From Staphylotrichum longicolle (taxonomy: Eukaryota; Ascomycota; Sordariomycetes; Sordariales; Chaetomiaceae): a stretch of 64,000 nucleotides of DNA. Each line of letters begins with the position of its first letter. The stretch's first letter is position 1. The notes under the pieces were generated by a model. That model did no database searches and was not told the origin of the DNA. It was given only the letters and a program-made list of their open reading frames with translations. The stretch lies in contig JAHCVI010000004.1 of NCBI GenBank assembly GCA_019096155.1, forward strand, positions 124,001 to 188,000, read 5' to 3'. The position numbers and the translations under genes are program-made. Positions 11,032 through 21,757 of this stretch are shown here, piece by piece.

Positions 11032-12185
11032 CCTCCAGGGAACGGACCCAGGTGAGTCGGACTTGGAGAACTGGTGTGCAGGCCACGAAGTTGTCTGTAA
11101 GTCCTGCTGTAGATGGCCCACATCAGACGTGCTGGGGGCCTTTACATACAAGAGTCGAGAACTCTTGGCTGCATGGCCCGAGTCGCTTTCTCGCCTCTGC
11201 CCGTCTCGGTAATCGAAGCCGGGACAAAAAGGCCTGGACAAGGGGCGTGGAGGGCGGCTGGGTGTGGAGTGCAGAGAACATTAAGCTTTGATCATGGTTA
11301 AATCCCGGAACGCCAGGTTCTTAATCTGGCAATTGTAGAGTGCACTGTGGAGAGCACACGCGGCAGGACATGTTCTTAATGAAACGGACCGAGTTGGGAA
11401 AGGGGGACATGAATCCGGATGGCAGGTAGCAAGGTTGAGAGGAAGCAGGGCGTAGCACTGCCATTCAGGGATAGCTGTCGTCATCAGGGAGACTGGAGAA
11501 TCGCCGGAAAAAGCGAGCAGAGGACCGTTGGGAAGCCTGGGTCCTGCATCGTCAGCGTCGGCAATGGATGGTTGGCGCGTTTTAGATGAGAGGCCACGTT
11601 GGTTTGCTCGGGCTTTTCCGAGTCGTATTGCGTGAGCGCTCAAAACTCTATTTAACCGCCGAAGAATATATCATGGCCCGTATCGGCCGGGGTATAAAAG
11701 GAGAAGGATGTGCGAGAGGCCATTGCAGACCATAACGCTGCCCCAAAAAGCATTCGCAGACGCCCCGTCATTTAATCTTTTGACGCTTCAGGCCTCCAAG
11801 TCAGGGGCTCTGCACTCACCCACACGCTCTCGGCAGTTGCAGCCCAGACCCGTTGTGCTCAATCTAATCCCGTCACCACACGGCTCGACTGCAGTGAGTG
11901 CATGGGCCTGGTTTTGGAAGGGATGGCAGCCGCAGCCCCTTAACATGCCCACTCTTCTCGGGCTTTGCCATTCGTGGAAAAATGTGCCATCAAGAGGCGA
12001 GCACTCTCCATATTGCACTGGGCGCCCTGCCTTTGTTGATGAAGGCCAACACCTGTCGGTGAATGAATCTCGACACTGAGCCACCCAAGGAGACTTTGAA
12101 GCACCGGTTGTCGCGGAGGATCTTGTTTGATGATAGCATCTCCTCGGGAACTGTTGACTTTCGCATGAGGTCTTCTTCTGCAACA
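11032..12185. other. Intergenic with an orphan TATA-like site
   Basis: Promoter region of the GH16 gene (minus strand) followed by the 3' flank of the F-box gene. A consensus TATAAAAG lies at 11693 on the plus strand, but the frame at 11708 starts only 8 bases downstream of it, too close for the usual TATA to start-codon spacing, and has no family match. Confidence 0.45.
11693..11700 (+). promoter_or_regulatory. TATA-like element without an assigned gene
   Basis: The octamer TATAAAAG is a strong match to a TATA box. On the plus strand it points toward 11.7-12.1 kb, where I cannot support a protein. It may drive a non-coding or unannotated transcript antisense to the F-box gene's 3' end, or be chance. 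Confidence 0.3.
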
Positions 12186-14113
12186 TCAAAAGAGGTACTC
12201 GTCCCAGCGGTCCTCATGATACGCGTAGAAGAGCTCATCCAAGCTATGTCCGTGGTCGTCGCCGAGGCGCTGCAAGAAGGCGTTGAATGTCGGCGGTCGT
12301 CGTGCCTCCCGCTCCGGGTCTGACTCCTCGTCGCCTGAAAAGTAGTACTCGGACGCTTCGTCTTCCTCCTCGAGCTCAAGCTCCTCCTCGATGGGAACTG
12401 GCTCAAACTCTTCCTCTTCTGCTGACTCCACCTCCCCGATATCTCCCTCAAACTCCTCCTCTTCCTCGGCAGTCGTGATCTCGTCTTCGTCCTGGAATGA
12501 AGGCAGCAGGTCGAAGGTCCGAAACAGGATGCCGGCCCTGGCGCACCGCTGTCTCGCCGTCTCCACCTCCCGCTTGAAGCGCTTGTGGAACCGGCTTTCC
12601 GCGGGCCAGGAGTGGATCGCAAGCGAGATGCTCGACAGACGATGCGCCCTGCTCGCACAGAGACACTCGACACCGTGCAGTACCATGTCCAGGTTGGCAA
12701 GGTAGCTCTGCTTCCAATCGCTAGCAGTACCCCATTCGCAGACCAGAGTGAAGTCACGGAGCGATGGCGGAAGAAGCTGGCAGAGCCGCTCCCCGTCGTC
12801 TTCTTCCAGAATGCCAAGCGTGCCAAAGACGCCCCGGTAGTCCAGGGTCAGGGTCTCGAGGCGCGTGAGCTCCGGGATGCACCGCAGACGGTGGTTCTCG
12901 GGTTTCCTCGGCCGTTCTTGGCCACGCGTCAAATAGTGGCCCTCCGACAGCGACACCAACTCGAGGGTCCGTAATGACCCTGCCAGCCCAGCAAGGGCAT
13001 CACTCAGCGTCTTGCCGTCCGGCAGGAGATCCCGGTCGTCGTCCGTCGAGCTCGCCTCAAAATGGACAACCAGCGTCTGCAAATTGACGCAGGCCAGACA
13101 CAGCGCGACCAGCCTAGGCTCGTGGATGTGGCTGCCGTAGAACCGGAGATGCTCGACGTGCGGGAGCGGCGGAAAGGTGGCCGGGGGCCCAAAGACGCTG
13201 TCGGCTGCCGCGCAGCACAGCTCCAGCGTCTTGATCTGCTTGAGCAAGGGCAGCGCCTCGACAGCGTAGTCGGCAATCATGCGGGACAGCGTCAGCTGGC
13301 GATCGCTGTCCTCCCTGTGGCAGTAGATGCGCAGCGACGTGAGGTTCTGCATGAGGCCAAAGGGGAAAAAGTCAAAGATGCGCTCCGATACGGGGGGCTG
13401 GTGTTCGGTGCGGTAGCGGATGATGGCATCACGAAACCCTGGCACGAGCAGGTCGGCAGCGTCGATGCCGTCGTGGCCGAACTCGTGGTCTGGCGAGGCG
13501 AGTAAGAAGTCCTGCAGGTTGGGCGCATTCAAGAGGATGGTCTTGAGCAGCTCCAAGGCAATGGCGCAGTCGTAGGTTCCGCCGTGCCGGGTTTCCCAAC
13601 TCACTGCGCTGGTTAACAGACGGTTTGCCCCAGCGGCTCATGCACGGCTCTGACCCTACCTCCAGTCTGCTTCTGCCATTCACGATGCACCTCGTCGATG
13701 GTGAGAACGCCGGCGACATTGATGAGACAGGTGATGCTACGGATCCATGGCCGCATGATCAGGCGGTTGTCCATGCGGCGGAACAGGGTGACGAGGGCGC
13801 GAGGGGTGGGGATGACGAGGGTGTGGTAGAGCAAGGGCTTGGCGATGGCGGCCATGCGGCGCGATGTCTGGGCAAACGACAGCAGGTTGGTGTGGCAGGC
13901 CAGCCAGTCGGCCCATTGGTGGCCGGCATCGCGGAACTCCCAGGTGCCGGTGGCACGGAGGGCAAAACGGGTCGTCAGGGGCGCGGCGGGCACCAGGGCC
14001 TCGGCGATGGGCTGGATCAGCTCGGTCGGGAAGCGTTCCAGGGACCGGGCGAGCTGGCGCGGGGGTTCCGGCGAAGGGGGCCGGGGACCGCGTGCTAGGC
14101 CCGGCGATGACAT
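12186..14113 (-). CDS. F-box-like protein with leucine-rich region and long acidic C-terminus
   Basis: Minus-strand exons 14113..13660 and 13603..12186 give 623 residues. The 56-nt intron 13604..13659 (GTAGGG..GCGCAG) is needed to bridge the frames. Near the N-terminus, RSLERFPTELIQPIAEALVP is an F-box-like helix, followed by SFAQTSRRMAAIAKPLLYHTLVI, typical of fungal F-box proteins that act as substrate adaptors of SCF ubiquitin ligases. The middle contains repeated Leu-rich segments such as LTSLRIYC, LKTLELCCAA and LRTLELVSLSE, suggesting a degenerate LRR fold. From about residue 520 the chain is dominated by Glu/Asp runs, then ends in FNAFLQRLGDD..DEYLF. The start is uncertain because an in-frame ATG lies 68 codons upstream (14317). 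Substrate is unknown. Confidence 0.78.
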
Positions 14114-17100
14114 CGGGGGCCGGGTGAAGAAATTCGGCTCGCGGGGTCGGGTGGCCGGGGAGAGTGCGCCACTCAGCCTGGAAATGCCGTGCAGGCACTG
14201 CCACGACGGCGTGGTGCCGATGCTATGCAAGGTATAAGAGCAATGCTGGCTAAGTGGTACTGCGGGAGCCGCCGTAGGAGCCGCATCAGGGCTGGCTGCA
14301 AAGACGTTGTGAATCACCGGGATGGCGGGGATTTCTCCAGAAGGGCGCGCAGTCGCTTACGGCCAATCGGGGCAATTTTGCGTCGTTTAAGCAGGGCAGA
14401 GGCCGTCGGCAACTTCCGATCTCGGCGCGCGGTTCTCCTGCTCTCTCGCGGGTAGCTTGGACTTCACCCATCGCCATCGTCGACGATTCGGGAAGCTGCT
14501 CGCTGGGACGCGTGTTAGTGGGACAAGCGCGAGGTTTGGCCATCAAGGCCCACGCCGCGGGCTACGTTGCAGGGCTGGCTGCCTGCCAGGAAGAGCAGCT
14601 GGCACGGCAGGGGGAATTAAGTCAGGGGGTACGGAGTACCGGGTCTTACAGCCCGCTCTCTCTGCAGCTGCCCTAATTCCGGACTGTTGGTGCCCTCCCT
14701 CCCTCCTCTGCTCCTCTGCGGGGAGAAGCGGCATGGCAGACATTAGGTTCGTTCCCCTCCCCTGGGTTCAAAAAGGAGCTGCCGACATCGCTGGAGAAAC
14801 CTGCAAAGTAGCAATTTTTATTGCATGCGTTTCCGCGCATTTTGCCGCAGCGCAGCATCGGCTACGGCAGCCCGACCCCCGGATCTCGGGGGGCGGCAGC
14901 GTCAGACCATGGGATGCATGGCCCCTCTGGGCCTGTCAAGGTGACGCGCAGTGGGTCGGCCAGGGCGTATTGGGGGGCTCCCCACCGCAGCCGAGCCGGG
15001 ACGGACCCAGCGGCGGTGCTCCAGATTCAGCAGGTGCTACAGCTTCATTTGGTTCGCTGGGCGGGCGGTGGGACGTGAGAGCCGCCGACGCCATGAGGGG
15101 GATGGCCAATGGCAGGCAGCCAGAGAGGCGATCCGATGTGCACCTTGCAGTGCCTGACGACGCAGTCGTCGTCGTCACCGCCTTGCATCCTGAGCGACAA
15201 GACTCGACAGGCTCTACAGGCTGCCCGTGCCCGTAAGACGACGCGGACCAACGTCAGGCAACCACGAATCTCGAGGCTCCTTTCTGTCAGCAGGGTCCGG
15301 GATGCTGCAGAAATTTAATAGTGGCCGTTGGTGTCGGTCCAACTGGAGGAGCAGCCGTGGGGACCTTAACGCGATCAGGAAGGGCCTGCGGCAGATCGGA
15401 CAGAGTGAGTCACCCGGAAAGGGCAAGTCAAGGCTGTTTTTGCATCGCGCCAAACTCCCGTCACGCGCTGGCTGGACCATGCCGATAGGGATGCCAGCAC
15501 CTCGGCTGTTGCGCTTGTCGATCACGGCACTCCCGCTTCCTGGTGGCTGCAGCGAGACCGGGCACGGTCCACATCTGAGCCGGGCTTCGTCGAAGTAAGT
15601 CCAAGACTGTCCAACCAAGCCACCAACACCACCAGGGAGAGCTGATGGCCGGCCGTCCGATATGAACTAAGGGGTGGGCACGCATCACAGTTCAACGAGG
15701 ACCGCAATCCCCCATGAGCTGCCCGAAGAAACCATTGGTCGCGATGCTTGGCCTTGAGGGAGCGGTCAACGGAGGGAGTTGGCCGGCAGCATGGCAGGAT
15801 CTAGATCTTGGGAAACATCAGCAGCAATGGCACGCAACAAGACATGCACGGGTCCCGGTCGGAGTCATGCAACGGCCCGGATTGCTCCGCATCATCCGGA
15901 CGCGCCGCAGCTGCCTAATCCAGCGACGCCGAGAGCCCGTGACGCAGAAACTCGTCCCATCCCATCGTATGCTATGTCTGCCCGTTATGCCTCGGCAGCA
16001 TCCTTCAAGAAGAACGCTGTCTCCATTGACATGGTCTTCATGGCGGCGTGTGCATCGGAGGCGGCGGTCGTCCTCTCGTTGAAGGCGCCTCCCTCAAAAG
16101 TCGGTGACGAGCTGGAGGCGGCGCGCATATTGACCGGGGATGCAGCCGGCGGCAAGAAGTTGCAATGGCTCGTAAAGAAAGACGCGCGCACGTTCAGGGC
16201 ACTCGAAAGTCGACGGTCGTGGTCGCTATTGCAAAGGCTGAGGCGATTGTTGCGTTCTTCATGTCAGTCGCTTCGTTGCGATTGCGGTTGCGGTTGCGGA
16301 TCGATTGTTGGGTTTGATCGTTCCTGCCGGGTCCTGAGCGTTTCGGGTCGAAGGCTGCTGCAATGGGCAATTCCGGGCAAAGTGGAACCGAAATCCGCCA
16401 GCTTCTCCTTGGGCGAGATGTGAGATTGCAGTAGTCTTGATGTCGGTGTACGAGTGTTGTTTCTGGTCAGGTAACTGCCGCTGGTTTGGGGAGCTCGGGA
16501 GCTGAGTGCACCGAAGATGGGTGCAGTGGGAGGAGCTGCACAACAGGGGGATTCGTTGCGGAGACCTGGGGTGCCTTGACGGCCCGGCAGCCGGCCGGCA
16601 CCCTGAACACACATCTCGGCGTTGGCGTGGAAGGCAAGAGCAATCACAAACACAACCCGATCTTGAAGCTGCTGTAAAGTCTCCAAGCAGTGGGCTGCTC
16701 AAAACCTTGCCTACCTAGGGAGGTAGTCAAAGAAGTCCTTTTATTGACGAGCTTGCCTAACCTTTCAAGCCCCCACCCCAAAAGTACCAGAAGTCGACAG
16801 ATAAGGTACCTTAGTCCGCAGATTCACTGGTTGTTTGGGGTTCCTTGCAGAGTTGAGGTACCTTCGGTGAGTCAGGTAGTTGGCAACTGTTAACGCATTT
16901 CTTAAGCTACCATACTTAAGGTAGGCGGAGCAGATACGTACATTCAAGAGTTTCCCAACCTCTGGAGGGTCAATGGATAGACAAGGCTTCGCCATTTTTC
17001 AAGAGGGCCCACCTCCAAGTCCCCGATGACTGTCAACTAATCATGCCATAAGGTAGTTAAATGTCCATGTCCGCAATCCAATCCCTCCTTTGTTCGAGGG

Positions 17101-17461
17101 AACCGCTCCGCAGTCATCATAAGATGCGGCTCGCCTCGTTCGGATGCACCCGGGCCTGGGACGGCGTGTCTCAGGCGGGGTGGGGTTCCGGACGACTGCA
17201 CTGGGGAACACGGGGTGGCGCATGAACTTCCCGATTTGTCTCGCCGAGTCGCCGGTCAGTCGGTTACAACTGAACAGCTAACCTGCCCGCAAAGGATCTC
17301 ACCGAACAACATATAACTCTGTGCTTCTTGATCGGGAGTTTTCAGGTTGGATCTTCACATCTTTCAGAAACAAAGGACTTCAGATGCCCAACATCTCGAC
17401 TCCTCGAGTGTCAGCTTCCACCCATTTCAGGCTTCTCAGCCCCTCAGACAAAGCTCTCACA
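14114..17461. other. Large intergenic region (3.3 kb), no gene supported
   Basis: Several long but uncharacteristic open frames occur (for example 14457..15236 and 15779..16423), all low complexity in translation. The stretch 16700-16930 is AT-richer and contains several short palindromes built from ACCT/AGGT and CTTAAG. The start of the F-box gene may extend into the left end. Confidence 0.5.
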
Positions 17462-17956
17462 ATGTCTGCCGTCGACCCCTCCCGCCCCGACATTGTCGCC
17501 TTCATGGCTGCCGCCTCGTCCGCCCTCGGCCGCGATCTGCCTGCACCCAAAGACGTCTTCAACTTTGGCGGTTCCAGTCCGGCAGACGCTGACGAGCGGC
17601 TCCTCCTCGCCATCCAGGGGAAAAAGACGGCCACGACATCCTGGCCGGTACCAGACCCGCTCTATTGGGGCGTGGGCGACCTGTCAGTCATCCTGGACGG
17701 CAGCGGGGCGCCGAGGGCATTGATGCGGACGGTCTCCTTCGTGCAGTGCCGGTTCCGGGATGTGGACGAGGACTTCGCGCTGGCCGAGGCCGAGGGCGAC
17801 TATGAGACGTATCGGACGGGGCATATCGACTTTTACCGGCGCCAAGAGAATGGGGAGGAGTTTGGGGAGGACAGTGTGGTTTTGTGCGAGCGGTTTGAAG
17901 TCATCTACTCGACGGGTCGAAGCGAGGATGTTGGAGTAAAAGAAGTTTCAAATTAG
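17462..17956 (+). CDS. ASCH-domain protein
   Basis: A single exon of 164 residues starts MSAVDPSRPDIVAFMAAASS. The ASCH fold (PF04266, a PUA-like beta barrel proposed to bind RNA) is shown by the FNFGGSSPADADERLLLAIQGKKTATTSW segment at about residues 34-62, whose GKKTAT.SW signature is diagnostic, by WGVGDLSVILDGSGAPRALMRTVSFVQCRF, and by the C-terminal ERFEVIY strand. The first ATG with good context was chosen; an upstream in-frame ATG at 17321 would add 47 residues lacking similarity. The role in fungi is unknown. Related bacterial proteins include an amidohydrolase acting on N4-acetylcytidine, so a nucleoside-related activity is possible. An AATAAA lies 30 bases past the stop. Confidence 0.85.
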   Translation: MSAVDPSRPDIVAFMAAASSALGRDLPAPKDVFNFGGSSPADADERLLLAIQGKKTATTSWPVPDPLYWGVGDLSVILDGSGAPRALMRTVSFVQCRFRDVDEDFALAEAEGDYETYRTGHIDFYRRQENGEEFGEDSVVLCERFEVIYSTGRSEDVGVKEVSN

Positions 17957-17986
17957 GGAAAAGGAGGACAAGGGGAGGACTGCCTA

Positions 17987-17992
17987 AATAAA
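17987..17992 (+). terminator. Polyadenylation signal (AATAAA) of the ASCH gene
   Basis: A perfect AATAAA occurs about 30 bases after the ASCH stop codon and before the convergent LITAF gene. Confidence 0.5.
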
Positions 17993-18151
17993 CATTGCGT
18001 CAATTGGTATCTCGATTATTGTATGATTCATATCAGGGCACCCAAAAGGCCCAACAGCCACATAAGGTACGTAAACAGCCACAGTACCGAAATCAACCCC
18101 CCAACGCCCAAAATCAGACTCTGCTCCAAACACTGCCACCCGTCGTTTCCC

Positions 18152-18730
18152 TTACGTGTACTTGGACGGCACGGCGGCCGCCGGCCCATACACAGAGATC
18201 TGCCCGTTCTCGGAGCGCATGGCGACCTTGTTGTTGCACTGCGAGCAAAAGTAGGTCGTCTCCTCAAACCAGTGGGCGAGACAGGGGACGCAAGTCAAGC
18301 AGACGCAGAGCAGGCAGCACAGCACGCCAGCGACACTGGGAAGCAAGGTTAGTTTAGCGGCCCGGCCATGGACGGAGAGGCAACGAAAGAACTCGGCGGC
18401 GGCGACTTACATTTGCATCGATGTGCCCTCCGTGTTGAGCCGTGTCATGGTCCGCCGCTGGCAAAAGGGGCAGTCGATCCACTGTGGACGGTCGCCCAGC
18501 ATGTTCAACGGCGTGACGGTGGGAACGGGCTGCTGTGGGGACATGGGCAGCTGCTTTGTTGGTGCGCTCAGGTTGGTGGGCAGATCCTTAACGGGGACCG
18601 GAGGTTGGACTGTGTCATTGCCAGCCTGGGGCCCTGCCTCTGACCGCGGCGAGTAGGCTGGCGGTGCTGGCTCAATGCCATTAGAGGCGGTGGGGGCAGG
18701 TTGGGTTTGTGGTTGTTGTTGTTGTTCCAT
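18152..18730 (-). CDS. LITAF-like zinc-ribbon membrane-associated protein
   Basis: Minus-strand exons 18730..18411 and 18335..18152 give 167 residues. The intron 18336..18410 (GTAAGT..CCCAG) joins TSMQ to IVAGVLCC. The LITAF domain (PF10601) shows its two half-sites of a zinc ribbon, C87PFC90 and C137SQC140, which flank a Cys-rich hydrophobic segment (VLCCLLCVCLTCVPCL) that inserts as a monotopic membrane anchor. The N-terminus is Gln/Pro-rich and has a PPAY motif at residues 23-26, the class of motif that recruits WW-domain ubiquitin ligases such as Rsp5/Nedd4. By family, it would act on the cytosolic face of late endosomes or vacuoles. An alternative ATG nine codons upstream (18757) is possible. 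Confidence 0.9.
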
Positions 18731-20049
18731 GTCGTTTGTAAGTTTAATTGGAGTCAAATTTTGTACTGAAGACGGATAAGGCAGTCAAGATTTGTGATCA
18801 CTCCAGTCCAGGTGTTTCAGGGCAGCTACTCCTTTTATTCAATGCGGCCTACTCGGACCGTGCCGTGACTGCCGTCTTGAGCGCCTCCTCTAGGCTGCCT
18901 CCCGAACTTTGGCTCCACCGCTTTGTCCGGTCGGTGCACTACCATTTGCGTTGGTCGCCACATGGACGCATACGGGTGTCTGATGTAACACTGATGAGCA
19001 GAGGGTACCGCCGAGGCTGACAAGCTGTGCCAGGACCGGAGCGGATTACGGTCATTTCGTGGGTGTGGGCCGAGAGAATGGTTCTTCCTTTAACAAGTGG
19101 TCTGCCTACACAGTAGGGATCTTACCTGAGATACCGGTTGGTGTTTGGCAGACCAGAAAGACGGGGTCGGTCCCCGAATGTTTTGAAAGACGCCACCAAC
19201 CGGCCAACCCCAAGAAACGTCAACGGCGCAAGCTCTCAGGGTGACAGAATCCCACATTCTCAGCTTCCATCCTGCCATCTTCTTTCCGTTGAACTCGAAA
19301 ACACCTAGGGCCTTGGCAGGTCAATGGTCTCAAATTTCACCCAATCTCAACTTTGCCCGATCCAGGTCGAGCTCCGTTTTTGTTGGTCATCAATACGGTA
19401 GCGAGTCCCCATGACTGCGAACCCCAGAACCAACAACAAAAAAAGAGGACCCGTTGTGGCGTGAGGAACGGTTGTGGTTGGAATCCCTGTTCGCCAAGCA
19501 AGAGGCAGACTCAACGGCTGAACGGGATTGACGGGTGATCCTGGATCAGCACAAGGCTCAGCGGGGCTCCCTGTGGCTTCCCCTCCAAGCCCGATCCTTC
19601 GATGGGTGTGTGGTTCGAGGGATCCGAACTTGGTGTTGCTTACAGTGTGAATCCATGGAAGCTGTGAGACTGAGGAACTTGTGTGAGGACTGAGACTGGC
19701 TATCACTGACAAAGTTTCCGAGGTTCAATCCGAAGTGGGAATGCACAGGCAACGATTTGAGTTGTGTTATTGGCGCGGTGTAAGTGAAAAGCCCCAGTCC
19801 ATGGGTGACATCACCGTTTCCGCTTTTGGCAATCTGAACATGGGTTCAAGCCACATCCGGCACCTTCACGTCTCACAACCACCATGACATCATCTGCCGT
19901 TCTCTGTTTAACACTTCCCTTCTCTTTCCCAGAACAGTTTGAACCGACAAACAAACCCGCGTGCCTGAACATAGAAGCAAAGGAAACGATAGACACCTGA
20001 CCACAACCGATATCAACGACATCAAGGGACTCTGAACCGACCACCCATC
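18731..20049. other. Intergenic promoter region between divergent genes
   Basis: The LITAF gene (minus) and the small protein gene at 20050 (plus) diverge from here. The last 150 bases are pyrimidine- and CA-rich, typical of a fungal 5' UTR. No gene is supported. Confidence 0.5.
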
Positions 20050-20484
20050 ATGTCCGACATCCTCGAGGCCCTCAAAGACGCCGTCAACCCGAAGCGGCGC
20101 GAACAAGCCACCACCGAGACCTACGACCCCAAGACGCGCGGCCCCTACGCCGACCCCGCCGCGGCAGGCGACGGCCAGCCCGAAGTCGCACCCCCGGCCG
20201 AAGCCCGGGATCCGGGACGCGCCGAGCAGACCGATCTCAGCACCACGGCTACGGCCGGGCAGCACCCCACCACCGGGCCGGACCGGTCGCCCAAGCGGGC
20301 CAGCAACACCGGCTACGACGCCCCCGAGGGCACCTACGGCCCGCACAAGTCGCGCGTCGCCAACGCCCTCGACCCCCGCGTCGATTCGGACCGGGACGGC
20401 AGGCCGAGCCACGGGTTGAGCGACGTGGGCTCAGCCGCGGCCAAGCCGGTGCACAAGGAGGGGGGCAAGTACGGGCTGTCTTAG
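20050..20484 (+). CDS. Small conserved hydrophilic protein, unknown function
   Basis: A single exon encodes 144 residues beginning MSDILEALKDAVNPKRREQ, preceded by a favourable CCATC start context. The protein is very hydrophilic, rich in Gly, Pro, Ala, Asp and Lys, and probably disordered. There is no signal peptide. The motif GYDAPEGTYGPHKSRVANALDPRVDSDRDG near the C-terminus and the repeated short GxYGP/GKYG elements resemble small fungal proteins seen in stress or spore transcriptomes. I do not recognise a named family. Strong third-position GC bias supports real coding. Confidence 0.7.
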   Translation: MSDILEALKDAVNPKRREQATTETYDPKTRGPYADPAAAGDGQPEVAPPAEARDPGRAEQTDLSTTATAGQHPTTGPDRSPKRASNTGYDAPEGTYGPHKSRVANALDPRVDSDRDGRPSHGLSDVGSAAAKPVHKEGGKYGLS

Positions 20485-20838
20485 GCGCGACGGCTTGGGA
20501 GAGGTGGCGTTGGAGAATTGATGAAGGGCGGGTTGGTCTCGGGGGACGATTTGCCGTTTTGATGGGCCACGAGCTGCGTTGAGCGAGAGGGCAAAGTGGC
20601 GAGAGATCGATTTCGGCTGTTTCAGCTTGTTCTTTACTTCTTGTAAGCACGCATCGCATTGGAAGGTTGGGTGGTGGAGTTTGGCGCTTGGCTTTATTTC
20701 CATCGGGGATTTTGCGTACACCCCGTCAGGGCGAGAAAGAGACAATGAACGCGAGCTTTTCGGTTGATAGCTTAGGTTTCCCTGATCTTCTTGTCTAACC
20801 CTCCCAGCCAATGTCTCTCGAGGCCCGCGAAACGGCCG
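20485..20838. other. Intergenic between convergent genes
   Basis: 3' flanks of the small protein gene and of the secreted protein gene. No coding signal is seen. Confidence 0.5.
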
Positions 20839-21464
20839 CTAAATGCATGGCCCGTCATAAAGGACAGTATGTTCTGGTGCTCTGTCGCCTACAAACGGCA
20901 CCTGCACCAGAATGGTGGGCTCGTCGCTCGGGAACTCGGTGAAGTGACCCGCAATGGTGCTCGCTGATCTGAGGTCCGCTGCAATCAGGACAGACGACTG
21001 GACGGTGCCCGGCATCCCGTATGCCACGTGCGAATCAGGCCGGCGCTGCCGAGAAAACCCCTCTTGGAAACACATCGAGGAGCCGGGTACATCGCCGACC
21101 GGGGCCGGCGCCGTGATTCTGACTAGGCCATTCAATATGACCGAGAGTCTGTACCAGGGTCAACTTGACCGTCCATCATGCTACCAGGTACCGTATGTAT
21201 ATCTTACTGAACATTCGGAGCCCAAGCCTCCCCGACCATGGTTCGCGGTGGGATGCGCGACCAGGTGGCCACGGTGGTGTTGCCGACGGCGTAGTTGATC
21301 GCCGACATGTAGTCAACTGGCACCGACGACAGCTGCCAACATTCGAGCACCGAGTATCCGTCGCGCGATGAAAGAGCCGTGATGTTAAGGGCAGGGACGA
21401 TGCCCGCGGTGGCGGCCTGGCCACTTGCAACGGCCACAAAAACCAGGGCGTGATGCGGTCTCAT
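20839..21464 (-). CDS. Small secreted protein of a fungal family of unknown function
   Basis: Minus-strand exons 21464..21208 and 21148..20839 give 188 residues. The intron 21149..21207 (GTAAGA..TACAG) splits the Gln in WAPNVQ-LSVILNGLVRIT. A signal peptide covers about residues 1-20 (MRPHHALVFVAVASGQAATA). The mature part has the order TVATWSRIPPRTMVGEAWAPNVQLSVILNGLVRITAPAP, then a MPGTVQSSVLIAADL strand and an H-x-TEFP..TILVQVPF segment. This pattern suggests a small beta barrel resembling a cupin, but I cannot place it in a named family. An alternative ATG 13 codons upstream would disrupt the signal peptide. Possible roles are secreted sensing or binding. None is demonstrated. Confidence 0.75.
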
Positions 21465-21757
21465 GATACCTGACTTTTCTTTTGCTCGAATGTCGATGGT
21501 CAAGAGAACAATATCGGTTTGGAGTATCGGATGCAGAAGTCGACAGTGTTTCCGGCAGACCCGGTCTCACATTTGTGTGCTACCTCGGGAAACGCTCTAC
21601 GGAGGTCCGGCCGGGCAGTGCAGAACGCTGGACCGTTTTGACCTTCCACCTACGAACTCAAGGAAGGAGAAACAACCATATTGAGGGTGAAATAAGGGAC
21701 AAGGCTATGAACACGATCAACCATAAAAATCCCACCCCGTTTTCTCTATTTGTGCGC

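Noticed and set aside
9913..11241. 442-residue minus-strand reading of the GH16 gene without splicing
   Set aside because: The unspliced C-terminus is a Trp/Leu-rich artefact, and the spliced form gives a perfect CBM1. The extra N-terminal sequence lacks a signal peptide.
14457..15236. 259-residue open frame on the plus strand
   Set aside because: Its translation is low complexity and shows no conserved motif; it sits in a large intergenic region and lacks intron or start-context support.
15779..16423. 214-residue open frame on the plus strand, with several smaller ones
   Set aside because: No recognisable domain and no conserved core; the composition changes along its length.
16700..16930. 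Transposon or RIP relic suspected from AT-richer palindromic sequence
   Set aside because: Short ACCT/AGGT palindromes are widespread in Sordariomycete intergenic DNA; no terminal repeats or coding remnants were found.
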